Origin: an uncultured Lachnospiraceae bacterium
GTDB lineage: Bacteria; Bacillota; Clostridia; Lachnospirales; Lachnospiraceae
DNA: 33,634 nt
NCBI GenBank assembly: GCA_946538525.1
Contig: CAMNGU010000014.1
Coordinates: 1 to 33,634 of the forward strand
Direction: 5' to 3'
Each line of letters opens with the position of its first letter. Position 1 is the stretch's first letter. Shown in pieces: positions 22,590-30,595 of this stretch. The translations under genes and the position numbers were made by a program. The notes beneath the pieces are model-generated. The model saw only the letters and a program-made list of their open reading frames with translations. It made no database searches and was not told the origin of the DNA.

Positions 22590-24245
22590 ATGATAAATAA
22601 GAATTTAAATATTAAAAAATGGGTCAGTAGAATTCTCTCTGTAGGACTTATGACTGGACTTTTATTTGTAGGTACTGGCTGTGAAAAGAAGGCGGAGGCG
22701 ATTGAGGAATTTGGATCAGCTCAGGAATCGGTTCAGGGGGCAGATGATGAAGCGAATAACAGTTCTTCAAATTCAGGTGAAACTCAGAGTTCAGGCGCTG
22801 ACTTCACAGGAAATAATAAGCCCAGAAAACTAGAAGATAAATGGGTCGATACAGTAGAATCGGAGGATGGCCCATTTTCCAAGGTAGAAATCAAAGCGGA
22901 TGTGTATGAGTATACAGGACCTAATAAGGTGGTGACAGCAGACGCTCAGGAATATAACAAAGACTTCGTAAAGGAAATGTGTGACAGGGTTTATGGTGGA
23001 ACTCCAGAGGTATATGATTACAATGCCAAGACTAAGAAACTTTATGATTCAGAAATAGATATGTATAAGGATCTTAAGGCCATGTATGAAGAGACGGATA
23101 TGAAGAAAATGTCATTTATGGATTTAAGTGGTGAGAATGTATCACTTGAAACTTCTATGGAGGATACAAAGAATGCGGTGGATGCAAAGATAGCAGAACT
23201 TGAAAAGGAAAAAGAAGAGGCTCCGGAAACCATAGAGAATGACTATTCATATGGAGGTTATGTTGGTGATATATTGGGTGATGAGTATTATATGTATTTT
23301 GGTAACTGTAACTATGATGAGTATACTCAGGCACCAATAACAGAGTATGTTGATGGTCGTGTCTGTTCAATATTTAGAACAGATATGAAGTCAATGTTCA
23401 ATGGGAAAAGAGGTTTTATATCTCATTTTGGTCAGGCAGGAACATATGAAAAACTAAGTAATCCACCTGAAGATATAAAGTCTATGGCAGATGAGTTTGT
23501 TAAGACAATCGGTTATGGGGATTATGAGTTTTCAGATGCAGGTGGATTCTATTATAAGGAGGGGTTTGATCAGCATCTGTTTTTCGATAAGGATTATCTG
23601 TCAGCAACATATCTTACTGATTCAGGAGAAACTGGGTACATTATGGTGTATACTATGGGTGGTACTTCTTACGGTGCTGTTGATGCCTGGCTTTTCAGTT
23701 TCGATAATTATGTAGATGATAAGGAGGCAATTAATCCCGACTCATGTATCTATGTTTTTGCAAATGATAAAGGTATAGTTGGTTGCCAGTTGGTTAATCC
23801 TCTTACAGTAAAAAGCGTGGAGGATGCTGAGGTTATCAGTATTGATGATGCCAAGGATATAGTGCTCAACAACATTGGAAATAAAGAAGCGTGGAATATT
23901 GCTTCAGATTCAAGGGTTCAGGCTCCTGAAATTGATACTATGCAACTTATAAAATTTCCAATTAGATCGAATGATAACAAGAATGAATATACATTTGTTC
24001 CGGCATATGTGGTTTATGATTCTATAGTTAACAATGGAGTAGTTGATACCACAGAAGTTTCAGAACAGCTTCAGTATGCACCATTTATGCTGATAAATGC
24101 TCTTGATGGAAGTTTTATAAATGTAAATGATAACCTGTCCAACTATCCAAAAGGATTTTCTCGTGGAAATGAGGGATACCAGAATCGTATTAATTGTACC
24201 TGGGAGAGATACGAGAATATCGTAGGTGAGGAGCAATATTATTAA
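22590..24245 (+). CDS. Lipoprotein of unknown function, paralogue B
   Basis: The 551-residue product has a standard lipoprotein signal (lipobox GTGC, Cys31) followed by a Ser/Asn/Gly-rich spacer to about residue 75. It matches paralogue A over nearly the whole mature part. Shared motifs include YNKDFVKEM, EVYDYNAKTKKLYD, APETIENDYSYGGYVG, EYYMYFGN and PFMLINALDGSFINVNDNLSNYPKGF. The closing Trp-containing segment (GNEGYQNRINCTWERYE) also aligns. An AGGAG ribosome binding site precedes ATG 22590. No enzyme motif is visible. The duplicated pair between the permease and the two-component genes suggests binding or relay roles, perhaps one subunit for transport and one for signalling. Confidence 0.8.
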   Translation: MINKNLNIKKWVSRILSVGLMTGLLFVGTGCEKKAEAIEEFGSAQESVQGADDEANNSSSNSGETQSSGADFTGNNKPRKLEDKWVDTVESEDGPFSKVEIKADVYEYTGPNKVVTADAQEYNKDFVKEMCDRVYGGTPEVYDYNAKTKKLYDSEIDMYKDLKAMYEETDMKKMSFMDLSGENVSLETSMEDTKNAVDAKIAELEKEKEEAPETIENDYSYGGYVGDILGDEYYMYFGNCNYDEYTQAPITEYVDGRVCSIFRTDMKSMFNGKRGFISHFGQAGTYEKLSNPPEDIKSMADEFVKTIGYGDYEFSDAGGFYYKEGFDQHLFFDKDYLSATYLTDSGETGYIMVYTMGGTSYGAVDAWLFSFDNYVDDKEAINPDSCIYVFANDKGIVGCQLVNPLTVKSVEDAEVISIDDAKDIVLNNIGNKEAWNIASDSRVQAPEIDTMQLIKFPIRSNDNKNEYTFVPAYVVYDSIVNNGVVDTTEVSEQLQYAPFMLINALDGSFINVNDNLSNYPKGFSRGNEGYQNRINCTWERYENIVGEEQYY

Positions 24246-24246
24246 T

Positions 24247-24322
24247 GAAATATAGTAGAAATATAAAGAAATATAAAAGAAATATAAAAGAAATATAAAA
24301 GGAATATAAAAGGAATATTTTC
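24247..24322 (+). repeat. A-rich tandem repeat with 11-bp period before the response regulator gene
   Basis: Three exact GAAATATAAAA units (24268-24300) are followed by GGAATATAAAA and GGAATATTTTC, all at exactly 11 bases, with degenerate copies before them. A period close to one DNA helical turn favours intrinsic bending. The last units also provide the AAGGA ribosome binding site, so unit loss or gain could alter expression of the regulator. Confidence 0.75.
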
Positions 24323-24326
24323 TAAA

Positions 24327-24986
24327 ATGGTAAAGATACTTATTGTGGAAGATGAAAAACCCATATCAGATCTTATAAAATTGAATCTAAGAAAGGAAGG
24401 GTACGACTGTACAGCAGTGTACGATGGACTTGATGCCATAGATTTAGTTGATAAGGAACACTTTGATCTGGTACTTCTGGATATAATGCTTCCAGGCGCG
24501 GATGGCTTTCAGGTCATGGATTATATTAGACCGCTGGAAATTCCAGTGATTTTCATTACTGCAAAGTCTGCGCTGGATGACAGGTTGCAGGGCCTTACAT
24601 CAGGCGCAGAGGATTATATGATTAAGCCATTTGAACCATCGGAACTTATTGCCAGAGTAAATATCGTTCTGCGACGATTTGATAAGACAGAGAAGATTCT
24701 TACTCTGGGCGACCTTACTGTTAATACTGAAAGCATGGATGTGACCAGGGGAAATGAACCAATTAAGCTCACCCCAAAAGAGTTCGAGCTCCTGGTCCTC
24801 CTTATGCGAAATAAGAATATTACCCTGTACCGGGATAAGATATATGAAGAGGTGTGGGGCGGCGAGGCTGAACTGGAAACCAGAACTGTGGACATACATA
24901 TTCAGCGTCTAAGAAAAAAAGCGGGACTTAAAGGCTCTCTGGTTACAGTTTATAACATGGGCTATAAGTTGGTTTCGGATAAGTAG
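24327..24986 (+). CDS. OmpR/PhoB-family response regulator
   Basis: This DNA-binding regulator has a receiver domain (1-115) with acidic pocket Glu8-Asp9-Glu10, phosphoacceptor Asp52 (LVLLDIMLPG), Thr78 and Lys100, so it should be phosphorylated by the kinase encoded next. The C-terminal winged helix (about 125-219) shows LTPKEFELLVLLMRNKN and TRTVDIHIQRLRKKAG, typical of OmpR/PhoB proteins. At 219 residues it has normal length. It lies 81 bases after paralogue B, behind an 11-bp A-rich repeat. A likely target is the palindrome at 14334-14349, before its own operon. Confidence 0.95.
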   Translation: MVKILIVEDEKPISDLIKLNLRKEGYDCTAVYDGLDAIDLVDKEHFDLVLLDIMLPGADGFQVMDYIRPLEIPVIFITAKSALDDRLQGLTSGAEDYMIKPFEPSELIARVNIVLRRFDKTEKILTLGDLTVNTESMDVTRGNEPIKLTPKEFELLVLLMRNKNITLYRDKIYEEVWGGEAELETRTVDIHIQRLRKKAGLKGSLVTVYNMGYKLVSDK

Positions 24987-25060
24987 ATGATTTAGCGAAA
25001 TATTAGTTTGAGATATAGAAAGCTTATTGGCTAGATAAAAGATAATTACAGGATAGTTAA

Positions 25061-26677
25061 ATGAAATTCAGATATAAGGTTTTATTCGTAAACTTAATAA
25101 TTCTGTCTATCGTGCTGGGATTTACCGGTTATCTTTTAGTGTATAGAAACTACAGGCAGGCGCTCACCATGGAACTTCGAAATGCTACCACCGAGAATAA
25201 CATGGTTAAGGCATCGGTGGAGTATGAACTCCTGGATTTACTGAATTCATCCGATAATTCCATGAATAAGAAGGTAAATACATCGGAAATGGGGAGAGTC
25301 ATCAAGCGAGTGGATTCAAGTATGCTTCTGTCAGGAAGTATTCTCTATGTAAAATATGGTGATGATTATGTTTTTTCCGGAGATGATCTGGAACAGTCCA
25401 TTCCTGCTGCATTATTGGAAGGTGGTGGTAAAGATGCCGGTTCTAATGATATCAGTTCAACAGGAAAAAAATATATTTATCATGATGATGATACAGGACA
25501 TTTCTTATATATAAGTTCACCTGGTTATATGCAGAATGCCAGCATTACCATTATTACTAAAAAAGACATTTCAAATGTGTATGATCAGCTTAGTGCAAAT
25601 CTTAGATTTCTCAAAATCATTTCCATTGTGGTTCTTTTTATATCGGCAATTACAATCTATCTTATCAGCCGATTTATGACCAGACCGTTGGAGAAACTGA
25701 ATAGTATTACCACTCGAATATCTGGAGGAGATTATTCTGTTCGTGCTGATATTAATTCTAATGATGAGGTGGGAACTCTGGCAGAGAATTTTAATCAGAT
25801 GGCAGGCTCTGTAGAGGAAAATGTGGAAGAGCTGAAAAATATGATTCATAGAAGGGAACAGTTTGTTGCCGACTTCACTCATGAGATGAAGACTCCAATG
25901 ACCACCATCATAGGTTATGCTGATTCCGTAAGACATCTGGATATGACGGAAGAGGAGCGGAATATGTCCCTTGAATATATTTATACCGAAGGTAAGCGGC
26001 TAGAGACAATGTCACAGAAACTGTTCGATCTTCTGTATCTTAAGGACAGTACCGTATTTATGGAAGAACAGGATACAGCAGAGCTGGGGGCTGAGACTAT
26101 TCTCCATATGAGACCTATTATGGAAAGAGATAGCATAAGCATTGTTTCTGATTTTGAAGATGGAGAAATCTATGGTGATGGAGAGCTGATAAAAACGGTT
26201 TTCATTAACCTTCTGGATAATGCCCGAAAGGCAACTAAGGCGAAGCTTCAGATGGATTCAAAAGAAACCCGTGAAATATATTTCGGTGGATATATGGTGG
26301 ATTCGGAAACTGATCTAGCTAAAGACCAGGCTGAAAATAAAAAGAGTTTAGATAAGAGTTTAGATAAGAGCTCAGATAAGAGCTCAAATAAGAGCTCAAA
26401 TAAGAGTTCAGGTCCAAATTCTTGCAAGAGATATGAATATGTAGTCAGAGATAATGGTATTGGAATCTCTGAGGAGGACCAGAAGAAAATCTTTGATGAG
26501 TTCTTCATGGTTGATAAATCAAGAACCAGAAAAGAAGGTGGCGCCGGTTTGGGAATGTCCTTGGTGGCTATAATTCTGGAAAAGCATGGGGCGGAGGTTC
26601 GTATAGAAAGTGAATTGGGCAAGGGAACAGCTATCTATACCACCTGGCCTCTTTACGAAGACGATGAAGATATTTAG
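25061..26677 (+). CDS. Membrane sensor histidine kinase with a tandem-repeat insert in its ATPase domain
   Basis: The 538-residue kinase has membrane segments at about 7-29 and 183-205 enclosing an extracellular sensor of about 150 residues, then a HAMP domain (about 206-258). The dimerisation helix follows with phosphoacceptor His274 (FTHEMKTP), then the ATP-binding domain with N-box Asn383/Asn387 (INLLDNARKA), G1 DNGIGI near 464 and G2 GGAGLGMS near 492. Between N-box and G1 lies an extra segment of about 60 residues, including Asp/Lys/Ser repeats (about 427-450). The catalytic motifs on both sides are intact, so the enzyme is probably active. The insert lies where other kinases have only a short strand-loop. 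It partners with the response regulator at 24327. Confidence 0.93.
   Translation: MKFRYKVLFVNLIILSIVLGFTGYLLVYRNYRQALTMELRNATTENNMVKASVEYELLDLLNSSDNSMNKKVNTSEMGRVIKRVDSSMLLSGSILYVKYGDDYVFSGDDLEQSIPAALLEGGGKDAGSNDISSTGKKYIYHDDDTGHFLYISSPGYMQNASITIITKKDISNVYDQLSANLRFLKIISIVVLFISAITIYLISRFMTRPLEKLNSITTRISGGDYSVRADINSNDEVGTLAENFNQMAGSVEENVEELKNMIHRREQFVADFTHEMKTPMTTIIGYADSVRHLDMTEEERNMSLEYIYTEGKRLETMSQKLFDLLYLKDSTVFMEEQDTAELGAETILHMRPIMERDSISIVSDFEDGEIYGDGELIKTVFINLLDNARKATKAKLQMDSKETREIYFGGYMVDSETDLAKDQAENKKSLDKSLDKSSDKSSNKSSNKSSGPNSCKRYEYVVRDNGIGISEEDQKKIFDEFFMVDKSRTRKEGGAGLGMSLVAIILEKHGAEVRIESELGKGTAIYTTWPLYEDDEDI
26339..26410 (+). repeat. 12-bp tandem repeat inside the histidine kinase gene
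   Basis: Six units resembling GATAAGAGCTCA run from 26339 to 26410. The units at 26363 and 26375 are identical, and the others differ by a few bases. They encode DKSS, NKSS and LDKS blocks in frame. Replication slippage would add or remove four residues at a time. Confidence 0.88.
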
Positions 26678-26690
26678 GAAGTGTCTATAG

Positions 26691-27641
26691 ATGAAAGGGA
26701 TTAAAACAAGTAAGAAGCATATGTTTTTAGCAGGTGTGGCGCTGATAACGGCGGTACTATCTATTTGTTTACCCGAAAAACTAATATTTCATACCAAGAA
26801 TAACATAACAGATGTGTGCATGGATGTACCTGAAGAGTATTATCCAACCTCTTCATACTATGAGGTTACGAAAGAGTTTTCAGAAAAATTGAGTGAATAC
26901 CAGAAGAGGCAGCTCATTTCAGGAGCCTGGGTTAGTGAGATTACTCCAGTAGATAAGGAGTTCTATAGCGATTCAGGATATCATATTCAGGAGATGGCGA
27001 AGGATAAGATTAATATGCTTTCTGAGGATGGTTTCTATCCTGGAAACATCCAGTCCTCATATAAGCAGTGGTATAACTGGAAATGTACCTATCTGCAGGC
27101 ACTGGATATGAACTTTAGAACCTATGCAGGATTCTTCTGGAAGATATCATTTACTCATTTTGAAAGTGGGGAGAAGATGACGGTTTTCCTGACAGCAGAT
27201 GGAAGGGTTCTGAAGATGATCTATTCATCAGGAGAAGAAGAGAAAGCTGAAAATGTGGAACTTACTATTGATAGCAGTAAGAAGATATTAAGGACCATGC
27301 TGGGTACAGACTTCGAAATAACTTCTGTTAAGGATTCAACAGAGCAGGATGTTCTGGCGGTAAATACATATCTTCAAAGTGACAGGCTTACTACAGATCT
27401 GGCAGAGGGAGAATCTGATGATACAAATGAGAATTCACAAGAAAGCTCAGAAGAGAATACAGAAAAAAATATAGAAGAAAATACAGCACAGAATGGTGAC
27501 ATGGATTATAAGCTGGAGGTAAAGAGGATCACAGTGCTGGATCTTTCAGTCGATTCCTCAGATACCACAGGAAATGATTATTATCTTTATATCTATCAGT
27601 CAGATTCTGATTATGCAATTGGATTGATCCCAGTGGAATAA
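26691..27641 (+). CDS. Membrane-anchored extracellular protein of unknown function
   Basis: This 316-residue protein begins with a Lys-rich start and one hydrophobic segment (about 10-27, MFLAGVALITAVLSICL) that lacks a clear lipobox or cleavage site, so it is probably a signal anchor. The extracellular part is rich in Tyr, Trp and Ser and ends with a long acidic low-complexity stretch (about 240-268, Asn/Glu/Ser) before a last beta-rich segment. I see no known domain. It lies 13 bases after the kinase and before the two ATPases, so it probably belongs to the same system, perhaps as an accessory to the sensor or permease. Confidence 0.75.
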   Translation: MKGIKTSKKHMFLAGVALITAVLSICLPEKLIFHTKNNITDVCMDVPEEYYPTSSYYEVTKEFSEKLSEYQKRQLISGAWVSEITPVDKEFYSDSGYHIQEMAKDKINMLSEDGFYPGNIQSSYKQWYNWKCTYLQALDMNFRTYAGFFWKISFTHFESGEKMTVFLTADGRVLKMIYSSGEEEKAENVELTIDSSKKILRTMLGTDFEITSVKDSTEQDVLAVNTYLQSDRLTTDLAEGESDDTNENSQESSEENTEKNIEENTAQNGDMDYKLEVKRITVLDLSVDSSDTTGNDYYLYIYQSDSDYAIGLIPVE

Positions 27642-27669
27642 GTGAAAAAAAATACTGGATAAAAACGAA

Positions 27670-28347
27670 ATGAAAAAAGACATCATACTTAGAACGGAAC
27701 ATATCATAAAAGAATATAAATCAGGAAAGACAGGAGTCTTCAGGGCGCTGAAGGATGTAAGCGTGGACATTGAAAGGGCAAAGCTTACTATCATTAAAGG
27801 GCGAAGTGGATCAGGAAAAACCACTCTTCTTAATATGTTTAGTTATCTGGATAAACCAACTGATGGTCTTGTCGCCATGGGAGATACTGAACTGGGAAAA
27901 CTCAGTGATGAAGAACTGGAGGATTTTAGAAGAATCCATATGGGATTTGTATTTCAGTCGGTTGCACTATTCCCTATAATGAGTGCCTATGAAAATGTGG
28001 ATTTTGCTCTTCGCCTGGCAGAGTATGAAGGCGATAGAGATGAACGTATAAAAGAGGTTATGACTCTAGTGGGAATAGAAGAAAGAATGATGCATACTCC
28101 GGATGAAATGTCTGGTGGAGAACAGCAGAGAGTTGCCATAGCAAGAGCCATAGCTCCAAGACCGGATGTGCTGTTTGCAGACGAGCCAACAGGGGCGCTG
28201 GATACAGCAACGGGAATTAAGGTGGTGAATCTTTTTAAAAAACTGATTGAAGCAGAAGGATTATCCATTGTAATGACCACCCATGACTCGGGGCTTATGC
28301 AGATGGGTGATGTGGTATATGAAATGTCAGATGGACAGATACAGTAA
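27670..28347 (+). CDS. MacB/LolD-type ABC ATPase, first of two
   Basis: The 225-residue ATPase belongs to the class that partners FtsX-type permeases. Motifs: Walker A GRSGSGKTT (44-52), Q-loop Gln96 (FVFQS), signature MSGGEQQR (147-154), Walker B with Glu172 (VLFADEPTGALD) and switch His205. It is complete and compact, with no extra domain. The ribosome binding site is weak. It differs clearly from the second ATPase at 28410, so both are more likely to form a heterodimer on the duplicated permease than to be redundant copies. Confidence 0.93.
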   Translation: MKKDIILRTEHIIKEYKSGKTGVFRALKDVSVDIERAKLTIIKGRSGSGKTTLLNMFSYLDKPTDGLVAMGDTELGKLSDEELEDFRRIHMGFVFQSVALFPIMSAYENVDFALRLAEYEGDRDERIKEVMTLVGIEERMMHTPDEMSGGEQQRVAIARAIAPRPDVLFADEPTGALDTATGIKVVNLFKKLIEAEGLSIVMTTHDSGLMQMGDVVYEMSDGQIQ

Positions 28348-28409
28348 TAAGTACACATAAAGATTATATACATGACACTAATAGATAACAAAAGGTTTAG
28401 AAAAAATTT

Positions 28410-29357
28410 ATGAGTGAACTAATACAGGAAAATGTGAATACTGCTCAGCAGGAAACTGAAAGAAAGTTAGTGGTGGAATGCGATGGTCTGGTAAAGCTAT
28501 ATAAAACCAGTGAGGTTGAGGTTATGGCTCTTCAGGGATTGGAATTGGAGATTGAGCAGGGAGAACTGATTGCTATTATCGGAAAGTCAGGAAGTGGAAA
28601 GACTACCCTCCTTAATATCATCGGAGCTTTGGAACAGCCATCAGCCGGGAAGATATATATAGATGGTCAGGACCTTTCTACATTAACTCCAAAACAGCTG
28701 GAAGAAATCCGTAAAAAGAAGATTGGATTTGTGTGGCAGAAGGCGTCGCAGAATCTATTTCCATATATGACTGCTGTGGAGAATATAGAGTCGCAGCTTT
28801 ACTATGAGAAAATGTCTAAGAAGGAAAGACGTCAGAAGGCACTGGCTCTTCTGGAGGAAGTTGGACTTTTGGATAAAGCAGACTCATTTCCCAAAGAACT
28901 TTCAGGAGGAGAGCAACAGAGGGTTGCCATAGCTGTTGCTCTTATTCGTGATCCGGAGATACTGCTGGCGGACGAGCCTACGGGGGCGGTGGATTCTAAA
29001 ACCTCGGATATGATTCAAAATCTTTTTAGAAAACTGAACCGTGAAAGGGGCTTAACCGTAATCATCGTTACCCATGATATAAGTCTTGCCAATAAGGTGG
29101 ACCGTGTAGTAATGATTTCTGATGGACGAGTTACAACTGAGAGAATTATGAAGGAGAAATATAAGGAAAATATTTCTGCTCTCAGTAATGAAAACTTTGA
29201 TATGTCAGTGGTGCATGAAGAGTTTTCTGTGCTGGATAAAGCAGGTCGTCTGAAACTATCTGATGAGATTAGAGAGCAGACAGGGCTCACTTCTGCAAGA
29301 GTTAAGGTGGAAGTTATTGATGGAAAGGTTGTAATTAGTGGAACAGATAGTGAATAA
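28410..29357 (+). CDS. MacB/LolD-type ABC ATPase with an AbrB-like C-terminal tail
   Basis: The 315-residue second ATPase has Walker A GKSGSGKTT (58-66), Q-loop Gln110, signature LSGGEQQR (164-171), Walker B ILLADEPTGAVD (184-195, Glu189) and switch His222. An extra N-terminal segment of about 20 residues precedes the first strand. A C-terminal extension of about 75 residues ends in FSVLDKAGRLKLSDEIREQ followed by a VKVEVIDGKVVI strand, which resembles the swapped-hairpin AbrB/SpoVT pattern (V-D-x-x-G-R-x-x-L-P-x-E-x-R). The usual Pro is Ser here. This could be a dimerisation or regulatory part; DNA binding is not shown. It is the last gene of the efflux operon. Confidence 0.9.
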   Translation: MSELIQENVNTAQQETERKLVVECDGLVKLYKTSEVEVMALQGLELEIEQGELIAIIGKSGSGKTTLLNIIGALEQPSAGKIYIDGQDLSTLTPKQLEEIRKKKIGFVWQKASQNLFPYMTAVENIESQLYYEKMSKKERRQKALALLEEVGLLDKADSFPKELSGGEQQRVAIAVALIRDPEILLADEPTGAVDSKTSDMIQNLFRKLNRERGLTVIIVTHDISLANKVDRVVMISDGRVTTERIMKEKYKENISALSNENFDMSVVHEEFSVLDKAGRLKLSDEIREQTGLTSARVKVEVIDGKVVISGTDSE

Positions 29358-29369
29358 ATAGAGCTTTTG

Positions 29370-29378
29370 TGGTATTAT
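29370..29378 (+). promoter_or_regulatory. Possible extended -10 promoter of the methyltransferase unit
   Basis: TGGTATTAT fits a TGN-extended -10, 40 bases before ATG 29419. There is no clear terminator between the operon and this gene, so read-through is also possible. Confidence 0.35.
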
Positions 29379-29418
29379 AGAAGGGCGTGAGAAATATGAG
29401 ATATAGGAAATGTAATAA

Positions 29419-30567
29419 ATGGAAGAAAGATTCGAACTCATCGCCCCTTGCCACTTTGGCCTTGAGGCAGTATTAAAAAAAGAAATTCAGAACCTTGGTT
29501 ATGATATTGTTGAAGTAGAAGACGGCAGAGTAACATTTGCAGGACCAGCTTCAGCTATTGCCAGGGCTAATATAAATATCAGAACAAGTGAGAGAATACT
29601 TCTCAAATGCGCCCAGTTTAGGGCGGAGACTTTTGATGATCTGTATGAGGGAATCAAGAAGGTGCCTTGGGCAAGGATAATTCCTAGAGATGGAAGATTC
29701 TGGGTTACTAAGGCAACTACGAATAAGTCTAAGCTTTTCAGTGAGACTTCTATTCAGTCCATAGCTAAGAAAGCTATGGTTGAAAGCATGTCTAATACAT
29801 ATCATATCAATCGTTTCACCGAGGATGGTGAAGATTATCCGGTTCGTATTTTTATAAAGAAGGATGTGGTGACAGTGGGACTGGATACCACAGGTACTTC
29901 GCTTCATAAGAGAGGATATAGACAGTTGGTGGGCAAGGCTCCTATTTCGGAAACCTTGGCAGCAGCTCTTATTATGCTTACTCCTTGGAGAGCAGATAGA
30001 CTGCTTATAGATCCATTTTGCGGAAGTGGTACATTTCCTATTGAAGCTGCCATGATTGGTGCCAATATTGCGCCTGGAGTTAATAGAGAATTTACAGCCT
30101 GTACCTGGGGAAAATTACTTGATAAGAAAATCTGGTATGAGGCTTATGATGAGGCTCGTTCTCTGGAAAAGACTGATGTAGATATGCATATTCAGGGCTA
30201 CGATCTGGACAGCGATATTGTAAAATGTGCCATGAAGAATGCAGAGGATGCTGGAGTTGCGGATTATATTCATTTTCAGGCGAGACCTGTTAGGGAATTG
30301 AGTAGCCCGAAGTCGTATGGTTTTATCATAACCAATCCTCCATATGGAGAGAGACTGGAGGAAAAAGAGGCACTTCCTGCTCTCTACACAACCATTGGAG
30401 AGAGATATAAGGCGCTGGACAACTGGTCCATGTTCCTTATCACTTCCTATGAGGAGGCGGAGAAATATATTGGACGAAAAGCGGATAAGAACCGCAAGAT
30501 ATATAATGGAATGATAAAGTCATATTATTATCAATTTATGGGTGCAAGACCACCTAAAAAGAAATAG
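29419..30567 (+). CDS. THUMP-domain class I SAM-dependent RNA methyltransferase (RlmL/YpsC-like)
   Basis: This cytoplasmic enzyme is predicted to methylate a guanine N2 in 23S rRNA, as RlmL-type proteins do. The N-terminal part (about 1-160) is a ferredoxin-like plus THUMP RNA-binding region. The Rossmann catalytic part has the SAM-binding DPFCGSGTFPIEA (197-209) and the catalytic NPPYGERL (306-313). It has 382 residues, the length of the stand-alone Firmicutes form (B. subtilis YpsC) and not the long two-domain E. coli RlmKL. It probably starts a new, housekeeping transcription unit. Exact target base not provable from sequence alone. Confidence 0.92.
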   Translation: MEERFELIAPCHFGLEAVLKKEIQNLGYDIVEVEDGRVTFAGPASAIARANINIRTSERILLKCAQFRAETFDDLYEGIKKVPWARIIPRDGRFWVTKATTNKSKLFSETSIQSIAKKAMVESMSNTYHINRFTEDGEDYPVRIFIKKDVVTVGLDTTGTSLHKRGYRQLVGKAPISETLAAALIMLTPWRADRLLIDPFCGSGTFPIEAAMIGANIAPGVNREFTACTWGKLLDKKIWYEAYDEARSLEKTDVDMHIQGYDLDSDIVKCAMKNAEDAGVADYIHFQARPVRELSSPKSYGFIITNPPYGERLEEKEALPALYTTIGERYKALDNWSMFLITSYEEAEKYIGRKADKNRKIYNGMIKSYYYQFMGARPPKKK

Positions 30568-30595
30568 GAGAAGAGTTTTTAAATAGAGGGGTTGG

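Noticed and set aside
24247-24322. Iteron-type origin or binding array
   Set aside because: No replication gene nearby, the position within an operon and the A-rich simple sequence argue for a tandem repeat of slippage origin.
26339-26410. CRISPR-like direct repeats
   Set aside because: The repeats are 12 bp, contiguous without spacers, and in frame in a kinase gene.
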